DNA of 64,000 nt from the NCBI GenBank assembly GCA_046520405.1, contig JBKGHI010000007.1:1-64000 (forward strand). The letters run 5' to 3'. Source of the DNA: Myxococcus sp046520405. Its GTDB lineage: Bacteria; Myxococcota; Myxococcia; Myxococcales; Myxococcaceae. Numbering within the stretch: the first letter of the stretch is position 1; every line of letters begins with the position of its first letter. The notes below the pieces were generated by a model. That model ran no database searches and was not told the origin of the DNA. It saw nothing but the letters and a program-made list of their open reading frames with translations. Both the position numbers and the translations under genes were made by a program. Shown here in pieces: positions 1 to 12,940 of the stretch.

Positions 1-38
1 GACGTCTTTCAACACGCCTTCGGGCTCATCTGACTCAA

Positions 39-734
39 ATGAGGGGATACCTCAGGAGCCGCATGGGGCTGGTGGATGGTTCCGGGTCGGCCGTCCTCTG
101 CGAAGATCAACGTTTCCGGAATCAGCCCTCGTCGTACGAGGCATATGGGAGCGGATTCCTGGTGGCACCGGACGCCATTGCCACGGCAAAGCACGTCTTG
201 GAGACCGCGTTTCACTACGACTCGATCGACAAGCTTCGATTCGTGTTCGGCTGGTCGATGGTGGACGCGCACGCGGCGAAGCGGATCCCGGCGACTGACA
301 TCTACGCCGCGCAGGCGGTGATGGCTCAAGGGGAAGGGGATGCCGTCGCCCAGGATTGGGCGCTGGTCAGGCTGACCACGTCGGTGCAGGGGATTGAGCC
401 TCTGCCCCTGGCGGACGCGGAGCCGGTCGTCGGAACGCCGCTGTTCTGCTTCGGGTACCCCACGCAGCTTCCGCTCAAGTACAGCACCGGGTGGATCAGC
501 GACATCTCCGATCCAGGGCTGTTCCGGGGACCCGTGACGGCCTTCGCTGAGAGCTCTGGTGGTCCCGTGTTCAACAAGGACACTGGCGAGGTCCAGGGCA
601 TCTACGTTCACGGGCCCGCGGACTACGCATTGCGATTCAACTGTGTCATTGCCTGCGACTATCCCGCTGATGACGTCTCGGATCACGGCAAGATGGTGCG
701 GATCCAGCGGCTCGGGCTGGGGGCAGGGGCGTAG
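39..734 (+). CDS. Trypsin-like serine protease (start may lie left of the window)
   Basis: A chymotrypsin-fold serine protease, probably a S1/V8-type endopeptidase. From the ATG at 39 it has 231 residues. The three parts of the catalytic triad are visible in order: His in ATAKHV (about residue 52), Asp in DWALVRL (about 106) and Ser in ESSGGPVFN (about 174), where SSGGP replaces the more usual GNSGGP. No signal peptide or membrane segment is visible, so it is either cytoplasmic or its true N-terminus is missing. The frame stays open to base 1 with no upstream stop, so the gene may begin outside the window; ATG 63 is an alternative internal start. Target unknown. No link to the neighbouring respiratory genes is apparent. 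Confidence 0.75.
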   Translation: MRGYLRSRMGLVDGSGSAVLCEDQRFRNQPSSYEAYGSGFLVAPDAIATAKHVLETAFHYDSIDKLRFVFGWSMVDAHAAKRIPATDIYAAQAVMAQGEGDAVAQDWALVRLTTSVQGIEPLPLADAEPVVGTPLFCFGYPTQLPLKYSTGWISDISDPGLFRGPVTAFAESSGGPVFNKDTGEVQGIYVHGPADYALRFNCVIACDYPADDVSDHGKMVRIQRLGLGAGA

Positions 735-924
735 GCACTCCTGAAGGAAACGCGAGCGCGGACGGCGGGCCCTGCTTCACCCGCTGAGGGGCGAGGGTGC
801 GTCCCGGCGGAGGTGGGCCTTCCCGGTTGGTGTGCCCGCCTTCCCGCCCGGTGCAATCGCGCGCGCGAGGACGAACCTTCGATGCATTGGATGCCCCTCG
901 CAGGCCGGGGCGGAAGGAGCGGAC

Positions 925-1311
925 ATGGCGCAGGCGGGAGAGGGCCGGGGCGAGCCGTCCTCGGGCGGGCTGCTGGACAAGACTTTGGATGTTGGCCGCA
1001 AGCTGCTTCGCGCGGAGGCAGGGAGGACGCGGCAAGTGCTCCGTGATGAGGCGCGCGGCATGTCTTCCGGAGTGGCGCTTTTGGGCGGAGCCGGGCTGCT
1101 GGCGCTCGGCGGGGTCTCCGCCCTGACGCTCTCGCTGGCCAAGGTGTTGCTGTCGCATCCAGGGGGCGCGGCCTTGTTGGGGCTGACCCTGGTGGGCGGA
1201 GCTGTGGGGCTGGCGTTCGCTGGGGTTCGGTTCCTCCCCAGGCACCCGCTGGCGACCGTGGAGGCCCAGGTGCGCAGGGACCTGGATGAGGTGGACCAGC
1301 AGCTCACCTGA
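925..1311 (+). CDS. Small two-helix membrane protein of the phage-holin-like superfamily III
   Basis: A 128-residue inner-membrane protein. It has a polar N-terminal stretch (about 1-45) rich in Arg/Glu that looks helical, two hydrophobic helices (about 48-72 and 78-100) and a charged C-terminal tail. This layout resembles Phage_holin_3_6-type proteins, which are widespread in bacterial chromosomes outside prophages, so lysis is not implied. The frame is open upstream to about 832, but the ATG at 925 is chosen because GGAAGGAG lies just ahead of it. It stands alone, with about 190 bp on its left and 175 bp before actA. Function unknown. Confidence 0.6.
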   Translation: MAQAGEGRGEPSSGGLLDKTLDVGRKLLRAEAGRTRQVLRDEARGMSSGVALLGGAGLLALGGVSALTLSLAKVLLSHPGGAALLGLTLVGGAVGLAFAGVRFLPRHPLATVEAQVRRDLDEVDQQLT

Positions 1312-1485
1312 GCGTGGCGCTGCCTTCGGCTTCCGTGTGGCCCCTGTCATAGGTGCCGGGACACGTGTGCGTAGGTTCACACGACCGCCACGGGCCGTGG
1401 GGTAGCCGACAGCCCCTTCCGCTTTGCGCGGTCACGCTTGCTGGCTTCCCTGTACTCCGGGGCCTCAAGTCAGGACGGGCGGCGT

Positions 1486-2133
1486 ATGGGGCTCTTTCCT
1501 CCAGGAACGGATCATGTTCTGCGCGGTGTGCTCGGCCTCATGGCCGCGCTGCCCGTCTTGGGGACGGCGGCACTCATGTTGCTGGCCCGCAGTCCCCTGG
1601 GCACCGCCGCCTTCGAGCCGGTGCAGCAGCCGGTGCAGTTCGACCACCGTCACCATGTCGGGGACGAGGGCATCGGCTGCCGCTATTGCCATGAAGGTGC
1701 CTGGGAGGGCCCCTACGCGGGCGTGCCGCCCACCAGCCGCTGCATGGGCTGCCACGGGCAGATCTGGAACGACAGTCCGCAACTGGCGCCAGTGCGCCAG
1801 AGCTACTTCGAGGACCAGCCCATTCCGTGGAACCGTGTCCACCGCCTGCCGGACTTCGTCTTCTTCAACCACGCCATCCACGTCCACAGGGGCGTGGGGT
1901 GCGTGAGCTGTCACGGCCGCGTGGACCAGATGCCGCTGGTGGAGCAGGTGGCCCCACTCACCATGGGCTGGTGCCTGGAGTGTCATCGCGATCCGGCGCC
2001 CCACCTCCGGCCCGTGGAGCTCGTCGCGGACATGACCTGGAGTCCTCCGGGCAACGCCCGGGAGACAGGGCGCCGGGTCCAGGCGGCGCTGCACGTTTCC
2101 CCGCGAATCGAGTGCAACACATGTCACCGGTGA
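1486..2133 (+). CDS. actA: Alternative complex III pentaheme cytochrome c subunit ActA
   Basis: Periplasm-facing multiheme cytochrome c of alternative complex III, the quinol:electron-acceptor oxidoreductase that replaces cytochrome bc1. The 215-residue protein has one N-terminal membrane anchor (about 10-35). It carries five CxxCH heme sites: CRYCH, CMGCH, CVSCH, CLECH and a C-terminal CNTCH, matching the pentaheme ActA family. Several extra His residues (for example FDHRHH and FFNHAIH) are candidate distal heme ligands. It heads a ten-gene operon whose genes mostly overlap by a few bases. A TTG at 1438 is in frame, but ATG 1486 gives a normal anchor. About 175 bp of non-coding DNA upstream should hold the operon promoter, although no clear consensus was recognised. 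Confidence 0.9.
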   Translation: MGLFPPGTDHVLRGVLGLMAALPVLGTAALMLLARSPLGTAAFEPVQQPVQFDHRHHVGDEGIGCRYCHEGAWEGPYAGVPPTSRCMGCHGQIWNDSPQLAPVRQSYFEDQPIPWNRVHRLPDFVFFNHAIHVHRGVGCVSCHGRVDQMPLVEQVAPLTMGWCLECHRDPAPHLRPVELVADMTWSPPGNARETGRRVQAALHVSPRIECNTCHR

Positions 2134-5065
2134 ACGACCGCTATCCGCTGCCGGTGCTGGCCGATACTCCCACGGCTTGGAGGAGCCTGGAGGAGCGCGC
2201 GGGCAGCTCCACGCGGGGGGAAGGAGAGTTCCCACCCGGGGCTTCACGTCCACCCGAAGGGCTCTCCCGGCGGACGCTGCTGGCGCTGGCCGCGTTTGGG
2301 GCCGCCGCGGCGAACCTCGCTGGCTGCTTCCGCCAGCCACCGGAGAAGGTGCTGCCTTATTCACGGCAGCCGCCCGAGGTGACGCCGGGCGTTCCGCTCC
2401 ACTACGCCACGGGCCTGGTGCTGGAGGGCCATGTGCGGGGGGTGGTGGTCCGCAGCCACGAAGGGCGGCCCACCAAGGTAGAGGGCAACCCGCTTCAATC
2501 GGAGAGCCTCGGCGCAGCGGGTGCGCACGAACAGGCCTCGCTGCTGGGCGTCTACGACCCGCACCGGGCGCGGGTGGTGCGCCACAAAGGGGAGCCCACG
2601 ACACGTGCGGCCCTCTTCGCACGATTGCAAGCGCTCGCCGAGCGCACGGACGCGGGCGCCGGGCTGCGGCTGCTGGTGGAGCCCACGGCTTCGCCCCTGT
2701 GGGCCCGGGCCTATGCCCGGGTGCTCGAGCGTTATCCGCAAGCCCGCGTGGTGCCCTTCAGTGCCACGGACCTGGGCGCTGCTCACGAGGGCGCACGCCT
2801 GGCGTTCGGCCGCTCGCTGAGGGCGCTACCGAGATTCAGTGTCGCCCGCGCCGTGGTGTCGCTGGAGGACGACTTCCTCTCCACGCTGCCGGGCAGTCCA
2901 CGGTCCGCTCGCGAGTTCGTCGCTGCCCGTACGCCACCGGACATGAACCGGCTGTGGGTGGTGGAGAGCCATCTCTCCGTCACCGGTGCTTTCGCGGACC
3001 AACGGCTTCGGGCGCAGCCCTCTCGCGTGCCGCAATTGGCGCGCGTGCTCGCCGCCGAAGTGGGGCGAGCACTGGGCCGCGCCGAACTGACCGGCCTGTC
3101 CGAGGGCGCCATGACCCTGAGCGACGAGGAGCGGCGCTGGGTCTCCGCGGCCGCGAAGGACCTGGCGGGGCAGGGGAGCCGGGCGCTCGTTGTCGCCGGG
3201 GCGCGGCAGCCCGCGGCCGTGCACGCGCTCGTGCACCTGGTCAACGAGGCTCTGGGCGGACCGGTGGCGTTGGTGGAGGAGACGTTGAACCCCGCGCCCG
3301 ACGCGGCGGCCCTGCCCGCGCTCGTCGAGGAACTGCGCGCGGGCACGGTGGACACGCTGCTCGTCACCGCGTGGAACCCCGTCTACCGCGCGCCCGCCGA
3401 CGTGCCGCTCGGCGAGGCGCTGAGGCAGGTGCGGGACACGGTGTACTGCGCGCTCCATGAGGACGAGACGGCCGCCGCCTGCGCGTGGAGCGCTCCATCC
3501 ACCCATCCCTACGAGGCCTGGGAGGACGGCCGCGCTCCCGACGGCACCGCCACCATCCTCCAGCCGCTCATCGCCCCGCTGGTGGGAGACGCGGTCGCGC
3601 CACTGGATGTGGTGGCGGCCTTCACGGGCGAGTTGGATGCCTCCGCGTACGACCGGCTTCGGGCCCTGTGGGGCGAACGCACGGGCACCGCCGAGCGCGA
3701 CTGGGAAGGCTGGCTCGCCGACGGGGTCATCCCGGAGACGCGGCTTCCCGAGAGCCAGGCGCGGGTGGACGCCACGCAGGTGCTCGCGGCGGTGCGTGCC
3801 TTGCCGTCACCGGCGGGCGCGCAGCTCGACCTGCACTTCGTGCCCGACGCCAAGGTCCACGACGGTAGGTTCGGCGCCAATCCCTGGCTCCAGGAGCTGC
3901 CAGACCCCATCACCAAGGTGACGTGGGACAACGCCGCTCAGGTGAGCCCGGCCACGGCCTCTCGCCTGGGGCTGACGCGGGGCGCGCGCGTGCGGCTGGA
4001 GGCGCGGGGCCGTGCACTGGAGGCCCCGGTGCTCGTGGTGCCCGGGCAGGCCGACGATACCGTCACGCTGCCGCTCGGCTATGGGCGAACCCGTGGCGGC
4101 CCGGTGGCCGTCGACGTGGGCTTCAACGCCTATTCGCTGCGCTTTCAGGATGCGCCCTGGGCCCTCGCTGGCGCGCGCCTCACCCGGCTGGAGGGACACC
4201 ACGCGTTCGCGCTCACCCAGGAGCACTGGCGCATGGAGGAGCGGCCATTGGCTCTCCAGACGACGCGCAAGAACTTCGAGGCCCACAAGGACGAAATGCT
4301 GAAGGGCTTCCAGGAGCCGCAGGAGCACCTGTATCCGCCAGAGCCCCGGCTCGTGGAGCCGCCGCACCGGTGGGCCATGGCCATTGACCTGCACCGGTGC
4401 ACGGGCTGCAGCGCGTGCGTGGTGGCCTGCCAGGCGGAGAACAACATCCCCTCGGTGGGCAGGGAGCAGGTCCTCCGCGGCCGGGAGATGCACTGGCTGC
4501 GCATCGACCGGTACTTCCTGGGCGACGAAGAGAACCCGGGCGTCATCACCCAGCCGCTGATGTGCGTGCACTGCGAATACGCGCCCTGCGAGTACGTGTG
4601 CCCGGTGGCCGCCACCGTGCATTCGGACGAGGGGCTGAACCAGATGGTCTACAACCGCTGCATTGGCACGCGGTACTGCTCCAACAACTGTCCCTACAAA
4701 GTCCGGCGCTTCAACTACCTGAACTACACCGGCGATGACCCGCTGGCCCGGACGTACCGGAACCCGGACGTGTCGGTCCGCTCCCGGGGCGTGATGGAGA
4801 AGTGCACGTACTGCGTGCAGCGCATCGAGTCGGCGCGCATCACCGCCCGGGTGGAGGGTCGCGCCATCAGGCCGGGTGAGGTCGTCACCGCCTGCGCGCA
4901 AGCGTGCCCCACGCAGGCCATCGTCTTTGGCGACCTCAACCAACCGGATGCGGAGGTCTCCCGACTTCACGAGGACGCGCGCCACTACGCGCTGCTGCAC
5001 TCGCTGGGCACTCGTCCGCGCACCGTCCATCTCATCCGGCTGAAGAACCCCTCGGAGGAGCTGGC

Positions 5066-5069
<4 letters not shown>
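2121..5069 (+). CDS. actB: Alternative complex III iron-sulfur subunit ActB (molybdopterin-oxidoreductase-like fusion)
   Basis: Large peripheral subunit (982 aa) that carries electrons within alternative complex III. The N-terminus has a twin-arginine signal (SRRTLLALAAFG) followed by a possible lipobox (LAGC). Residues to about 720 form the molybdopterin-oxidoreductase-like domain, which in this family has no cofactor. The C-terminal ferredoxin-like domain (about 750-960) has four Cys clusters for Fe-S centres, beginning CTGCSACVVAC, CVHCEYAPCEYVC, CIGTRYCSNNC and CTYC, the last completed by CAQAC. ATG 2121 overlaps the end of actA by 13 bp; GTG 2130 is an alternative. The stop overlaps the actC start (GTGA). 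Confidence 0.92.
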
Positions 5070-6494
<1,425 letters not shown>

Positions 6495-6498
<4 letters not shown>

Positions 6499-7022
6499 CG
6501 CGCTGGCTCCTGGGAGAGTTCCGCTCTCCCGAGCGGCTGCTCGAGGCGGCGCGCGGCCTGCGCGAGCGGGGCTTCACGCGGCTGGACACGTTCACGCCGT
6601 TCCCCGTGGAGGGCGTGGACGAGGTGCTGGCGTTGCCGTCCTCGCGGCTTCCGCTCCTGGCGCTCATCGCGGGTGTGGGCGGGGCGGCCGGCGCGTACCT
6701 GGTGCAGTGGTTCACCCAGGCGGTGGACTGGCCGCTGAACGCGGGCGCGCGGCCTCTGCACTCGGGCCCCGTCTTCATCCCCATCGCCTTCGAGACAGCG
6801 GTGTTGTCCGCCGCGGGCGCCATCTTCCTGGGCGTGCTCGTCGCTTGCGGGCTGCCCCGGGTGACGCACCCGTTCCTCGGCGTGGAGGTGTTCCGCAGCG
6901 CCAGCATCGACGGCTTCTGGGTGGCGGTGGCCGTGGACGACGACGCCAGGGGAACCGCGGCGGATGCGGCCTTGCGCGAGCTGGGAGCAGTGCAGGTCTC
7001 CCAGGTGGAGGCGGACCGATGA
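6495..7022 (+). CDS. actD: Alternative complex III membrane subunit ActD (DUF3341)
   Basis: A 175-residue subunit of alternative complex III. A soluble N-terminal part (about 1-50) precedes two transmembrane helices (about 53-72 and 95-118), and a soluble ferredoxin-like C-terminal segment follows. This is the DUF3341 layout. It starts at GTG 6495, overlapping the restored actC stop, and its stop overlaps the actE ATG (ATGA), so it should be translated by coupling. It carries no heme-binding or Fe-S motif, in line with a structural role for ActD next to ActC. Confidence 0.88.
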
Positions 7023-7690
7023 GCACGCGCATCCGTCCCTGGGCCGTGGCCGCGCTCGCCCTGGCCGCGTGCGAGGACAGGGACCCCATGCAGGTCCAGC
7101 CGCGCGACAACGCGTACACCGCCGACCCGAACTTCGGGGACGGGCGCGCCATGCGTCCGCCCGTGCCGGGGACGGTGTCCCAGGAGTGGTACCGCCGCCA
7201 GGCCCCCTACATCCCGCAAGGCACGCCCGATGGAGGACTGGCGGACCCCGAACGCTTTCCCGTGCAGCTCAGCCGCGAGCTGCTCCTGCGCGGCAGGGGC
7301 CACTTCGAGACGTGGTGCGCGCCTTGCCACGGGCTCGTGGGCGACGGACACAGCATCGTCGGGGCGAACATGCAGTTGCGGTCCCCGCCCGCGCTGTACG
7401 GGCCGCACCACGAGGCGCATCCGGCGCCAGGGATGGGGCACATGGCCAGCGGGCCGGTGTCACCCGGCTGGGAGGCGCTGCCGCACCCGCCGGGCTTCTA
7501 TTACGAGGTCATCTCCGAAGGGTATGGGCTGATGCCCTCGTACGCGGCGGAGCTGCCGCCCGAGGAGCGCTGGGCGGTGGTGGCGTGGCTGCGTGTGCTG
7601 GCCTACAGCCAGCGTGCGCCGCTGTCCGCCGCGCCTCCGGAGGTCCAGTCCTCGCTCCAGCGGCAGGCCGGGCCGGGAGGTACGCCATGA
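7019..7690 (+). CDS. actE: Alternative complex III monoheme cytochrome c lipoprotein ActE
   Basis: A 223-residue membrane-tethered cytochrome c. The N-terminal signal ends in ALAAC, a lipobox, so it is probably lipid-anchored. A single heme site, CAPCH, sits near residue 100, and Met residues in the GMGHM and GLMPSY regions are candidates for the sixth ligand. In the complex ActE is thought to pass electrons on to the terminal oxidase. Start and stop overlap actD and actF as ATGA. It shares a reading frame with actC, so the actC frameshift creates an apparent actC-actE fusion. Confidence 0.9.
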   Translation: MSTRIRPWAVAALALAACEDRDPMQVQPRDNAYTADPNFGDGRAMRPPVPGTVSQEWYRRQAPYIPQGTPDGGLADPERFPVQLSRELLLRGRGHFETWCAPCHGLVGDGHSIVGANMQLRSPPALYGPHHEAHPAPGMGHMASGPVSPGWEALPHPPGFYYEVISEGYGLMPSYAAELPPEERWAVVAWLRVLAYSQRAPLSAAPPEVQSSLQRQAGPGGTP

Positions 7691-8892
7691 GCATCGATGT
7701 GCTCGCGCGATGGGAGGGGAGCCCGCGCGTGCGGAGGGGCGCGCTCGCCGTGGGCGTGCTGGGACTGGGGGCCACGGGAGCCGGTGCCCTGGCGGCGCCA
7801 CGGGAGACGGCCTACGGGTATCTGTTCGCCTTCGCCTACTGGCTGTCGCTGTGCCTGGGGGCGTTGCTCATCCTCGCGGCGTTCCATGCCTCGCGGGCAC
7901 GCTGGCCCACGGTGCTGCGCCGGCCGCTGGAGGTCCTGTCCGCCTGCTGCCCGTTGTTCGCCGTTCTCTTCGTCCCCGTGGCGCTCGCGATGCCGCAGTT
8001 GTTCCCCTGGGTGAGTCCGCCGCCGGACCTGGGCTCGCATGGGCTCCACCTGCTGGAGCACAAGCGCCCGTACCTCAACGTTCCCTTCTTCCTCGCGCGC
8101 GCCATCTTCTACTTCGGAGTCTGGGGCGCGGTCGGGTGGCTGCTCTATCGCTGGTCCGTGCGACAGGACGTGGAGACGGGCATCAGCGCTCGGAGCGTGC
8201 AGCTCACGCTGTGGCAACGCAGGCTGTCGGCGGGCGCGCTGCCGATGCTGGTGCTGTGCCTGTCCTTCGCCAGCCTGGATTGGATGATGTCCCTGGAGCC
8301 CCTGTGGCAATCCACGGTGTACGGCTTCTACGTGGGCTGCGGCGCGGTGGTGGCCGCGCTGTCCACCGTGGCGGTGCTGGCCGCCGTGCTGCGGGGGCCG
8401 GGCGAGTTCGGCGCGCTCATGGGGCCGCACCACTTCCGTCGGCTGGGCACGCTGCTGCTGGCCTTCGTGTGTCTGTGGGCCTACTGCGGCTACTCGCAGT
8501 TCATGTTGATGTGGGTGGCCTCGCTGCCGGAGGAGGTGCCGTGGTACCGCGCCCGGCTGGACGGCGGCTGGCGCTGGGCGGCGGTGCTGCTCGCGGTGGG
8601 GCACTTCGCCGCGCCCTTCTTCCTGTTGCTCATGCGGCGCATCAAGCAGCGACCTCGCGCGCTCGCCGGAGTTGCGGCGTGGCTGCTGCTGATGCACGCG
8701 GTGGACGTGTACTGGCTGGTGGTGCCCGCGCTCCATCCTCGGAGCGTCTTCGTCCACTGGACGGGCCTCACGGCCTGGGTGGGGGTGGGAGGCCTCTCGG
8801 TGGCGGCCTGTCTGGCTGTCGCTCGCGGTGGCTACACGGTGCCCGTGCGGGACCCGTTCCTCCTTCACTCGCTCCGGGTGCCCGAGCAATGA
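7687..8892 (+). CDS. actF: Alternative complex III membrane subunit ActF
   Basis: A 401-residue polytopic membrane protein with about ten hydrophobic helices, homologous in layout to ActC but in the ActF branch of the NrfD-like family. It completes the actABCDEF set. Conserved-looking features include FASLDWMMSLEP (about residue 196 on) and the GYSQFMLMWVA segment. ActF holds no cofactor and is proposed to contribute to quinol binding or proton transfer. It starts at ATG 7687, overlapping the actE stop, and ends overlapping the next gene as ATGA. Confidence 0.9.
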   Translation: MSIDVLARWEGSPRVRRGALAVGVLGLGATGAGALAAPRETAYGYLFAFAYWLSLCLGALLILAAFHASRARWPTVLRRPLEVLSACCPLFAVLFVPVALAMPQLFPWVSPPPDLGSHGLHLLEHKRPYLNVPFFLARAIFYFGVWGAVGWLLYRWSVRQDVETGISARSVQLTLWQRRLSAGALPMLVLCLSFASLDWMMSLEPLWQSTVYGFYVGCGAVVAALSTVAVLAAVLRGPGEFGALMGPHHFRRLGTLLLAFVCLWAYCGYSQFMLMWVASLPEEVPWYRARLDGGWRWAAVLLAVGHFAAPFFLLLMRRIKQRPRALAGVAAWLLLMHAVDVYWLVVPALHPRSVFVHWTGLTAWVGVGGLSVAACLAVARGGYTVPVRDPFLLHSLRVPEQ

Positions 8893-9248
8893 GCGCCGAC
8901 TACACGCCGACACCGCCGGACCACGGCCAGCTCCCCAGCGGCCGCATCGCCCTGGTGGCGGGAGGCTGGATGGCGCTCGTCGTCATCTCGCTGCTGGCCA
9001 ACCGGTGGTTGGAGGACCGCAGCCGTCCCAGGGAGCGCGCGGGGCCGTCATCGGTCATGGGACGCGGGGAGTTGGCGGACGTCAACCAGCGACCCTTCGC
9101 CCTGGAGGACCAGGCGCCGCGGCTGCGGGGTGAGCAGCAGTCGCGGCTGGACGGCTACGGCTGGGTGGACCGGGACGCGGGCGTCATTCATCTGCCCGCC
9201 GAGCGCGCCGTGGAGCAGGTCCTGGCGGAGGAGGGGAGGGCGCCATGA
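8889..9248 (+). CDS. Small membrane-anchored protein between alternative complex III and caa3 oxidase genes
   Basis: A 119-residue protein with one transmembrane helix (about 20-38) and a soluble tail ending in LDGYGWVDRDAGVIHLPAER. It is coupled on both sides by ATGA overlaps, to actF upstream and to the CoxB gene downstream, so it is made in step with both complexes. I do not recognise a named family with certainty. Position and topology suggest a structural or assembly factor for the ACIII-oxidase supercomplex. No metal or heme motif is present. Confidence 0.65.
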   Translation: MSADYTPTPPDHGQLPSGRIALVAGGWMALVVISLLANRWLEDRSRPRERAGPSSVMGRGELADVNQRPFALEDQAPRLRGEQQSRLDGYGWVDRDAGVIHLPAERAVEQVLAEEGRAP

Positions 9249-10264
9249 GCGAGCTGCTGCGGCACATCCTCTTCCTGCCGAGGCAGGGGTCCACGCTGGC
9301 GTCCCGCGTGGACAACATCCACTTCTTCATCTTCCTCACGACCTTGGTGGTGGGCGCGGGGATTGGCCTCACCGGGTTCGTCTTCCTGCTGCGTTACCGG
9401 CGCCGACAGGCGCACGCCATCACCCCGAACATCGAGGCCCCGGCGTGGCTGGAGGGCCTCTACATCAGCGTGCCGCTGTCCTTCTTCCTGCTGTGGGGCG
9501 CCCTGGGCTACCGGGACTATGTCTGGGCGCGCACCCCGCCCGCGGACGCGCTGGACGTCTACGTCACGGGCAAGCAGTGGATGTGGAAGTTCGCGTACCC
9601 AGACGGGCCCGGCGAGGTGGGGGTGCTGCACGTTCCGGCCGGCGGCCCGTGCGCGTGCTCATCACCTCACGCGACGTCATCCACTCCTTCTACGTGCCTG
9701 AGTTCCGCCTGAAGATGGACGCGCTGCCCGGACGCTACACGGAGACGTGGTTCGAGGCGGTGCGTCCGGGCCGTTATCCAGTGCTGTGCGCGGAGTACTG
9801 CGGGTTGGACCACTCGCGCATGCGCGCGGAGGTGGTGGCGCTGGCGCCCGGCGAGTTCGAGGCCTGGCGGGCCCGGCGCGAGAAGCTGCTCACGCCCGGC
9901 CCCGGAGAGGCGATCTCGGGCGCGGAGTCGCTGGGACCGCTGGCCGCGCAGGGGCGAATCGTGGCCACGCGGATGGGCTGCTTCCAGTGCCACACCGTGG
10001 ACGGCACGCCGCACATCGGCCCCACCTGGCTGGGGCTGTACCTGCGCGAAGAGCCGCTGGCGTCCGGGGGCCACATCCGCGCCGACGTGGCCTACCTCAC
10101 GGAGTCCATGATGGACCCGCAGGCGAAGCTCGTGGCGGGGTTCGAGCCGGTGATGCCGTCCTTCCAGGGGCGGCTGAGCGCGGCGGACGTGGCCTCGCTC
10201 GTCGAATTCATCCAATCGCTGCGGCCGGAGCGCCCCGTGCCTCCCACCGCGCAGGAGCCCAGGT

Positions 10265-10284
<20 letters not shown>
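9245..10284 (+). CDS. coxB: Cytochrome c oxidase subunit II with fused cytochrome c domain (caa3 type), with apparent frameshift
   Basis: Subunit II of the caa3 oxidase, receiving electrons at CuA. Two N-terminal helices (about 20-45 and 72-92) are followed by the cupredoxin domain with GKQWMWKF, the His of VIHSFYVPEF and the CuA loop CAEYCGLDHSRM. A C-terminal cytochrome c domain has the heme site CFQCH and a distal Met in MPSF. The ATG frame from 9245 breaks after HVPAG and would stop at 9712. Resuming one frame over between 9642 and 9643 restores PVRVLITSRDVIHSFYV and a protein of about 346 aa. One base therefore seems to be missing inside a GC-rich run. It overlaps ctaD by 20 bp. Confidence 0.85.
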
Positions 10285-11891
<1,607 letters not shown>

Positions 11892-11902
<11 letters not shown>

Positions 11903-12542
11903 AGCCGCCGTGCGCCCGGTGGTGCCGCAGGCCCGCCACTTCGGTGATGAATCCGCGCGCCAGGGCGCCGCTCACATGGGCATGTGGGTCTTCCTCGCGT
12001 CGGAGGTGATGCTCTTCACCGCCCTGTTCACCGCGTATGCCCTCTACCGGCTGGCCTACCCGGAGGTGTTCCACCTGGGACGCACGCACATGGACGTGAT
12101 GTTGGGCACCCTGAACACCTACGTGCTGGTGTCCAGCAGCATCCTGGTGGCACTGGCCATTGCCTCCATCCGCGCCGGCAGCGAGCTGGCGGCCTGCGCG
12201 TTGCTCTCCGGCGCGGTGCTGCTGGGCGTGGCCTTCCTCTCCATCAAGGGCATCGAGTACGCGCACCACGCTCACGACAAGGCGCTGCCGGGCGCGCACT
12301 ATGCCTATGCGAAGTTCGCCATCCCCGGCGCCAACCTCTACTTCACCCTCTACTGGGTGATGACCGGCATCCACGCGCTGCACGTGACGGTGGGCATCGG
12401 GGTGCTGGCGGTGATGGCCTTCCGCACGCTCGGGGGCAGCTTCAGCGCGGCCTACCACACGCCCCTGGAGCTGGGGGGGATGTACTGGCACCTGGTGGAC
12501 GTCATCTGGCTGTTCCTCTGGCCGCTCTTGTACCTGGTGTGA
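11892..12542 (+). CDS. ctaE: Cytochrome c oxidase subunit III
   Basis: A 216-residue integral membrane subunit III of the caa3 oxidase. It has five predicted helices in the short (non-seven-helix) form typical of caa3 enzymes. Conserved signatures include GMWVFLASEVMLF, IKGIEYAHH, TGIHALHV and YWHLVDVIWLFLWPLLYL at the C-terminus. Subunit III holds no redox centre and stabilises proton uptake by subunit I. It begins inside the last codons of ctaD (11-bp overlap) and is followed by 12 bp before subunit IV. Confidence 0.95.
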
Positions 12543-12554
12543 AGGGAGGCGCGC

Positions 12555-12926
12555 GTGGCGCGGACGCGAAGCGTGCTGCTGGTGGGCGTGGGGCTGCTGG
12601 CCTTCACCACCTTGTCGTTCCTCCTGGCAAGACACCACGTGGGGCGGTGGGGGCTGGTGCTGGCGCTGTCCATCGCAGCGGTCAAGGTGGGGCTCATCGC
12701 CTTCTTCTACATGCACCTGTCGGAGCGGCCCGGCGGGCCCCGGCTGGTGTTCGCCACCGCGTTCCTCTTCGTCGTCATCCTCGTGGGGCTCGTGCTGCTG
12801 GAGGCCGCTGACCGGGCCCGGCCGGCGATGCCGCCTGGACCCTTCCAGCCGCTGCTGCTGCCAGGCCTCCACGACGCGCGAGAGGCGACGCCGCCGCGGG
12901 AGGGCGCCAGCGAGCGCATGCCCTGA
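12555..12926 (+). CDS. ctaF: Cytochrome c oxidase subunit IV-like membrane protein
   Basis: A 123-residue protein with three hydrophobic helices, the first at about 5-22 and the second containing the subunit IV signature VGLIAFFYMHL. It is the last gene of the act-cox operon and starts at GTG 12555, 12 bp after ctaE, with AAGGGAGG just upstream. The C-terminal tail (about 90-123) is Pro/Arg-rich and looks disordered. It ends next to a small inverted repeat and converges on the leftward gene ending at 12936. Confidence 0.8.
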   Translation: MARTRSVLLVGVGLLAFTTLSFLLARHHVGRWGLVLALSIAAVKVGLIAFFYMHLSERPGGPRLVFATAFLFVVILVGLVLLEAADRARPAMPPGPFQPLLLPGLHDAREATPPREGASERMP

Positions 12927-12940
12927 GGACGCGGCTCAGG
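12922..12940. terminator. Candidate bidirectional hairpin between convergent genes
   Basis: A perfect 6-bp inverted repeat, CCTGAG and CTCAGG, separated by 7 bases. It lies exactly across the stop codons of the rightward oxidase operon and the leftward membrane-protein gene. Its position between convergent ends fits a shared terminator. The stem is short and has no T-run, so support is weak. Confidence 0.3.

Noticed and set aside
925..1311. Holin-like gene as a sign of a prophage
   Set aside because: No integrase, endolysin, attachment site or other phage gene nearby; this family is common outside phages.
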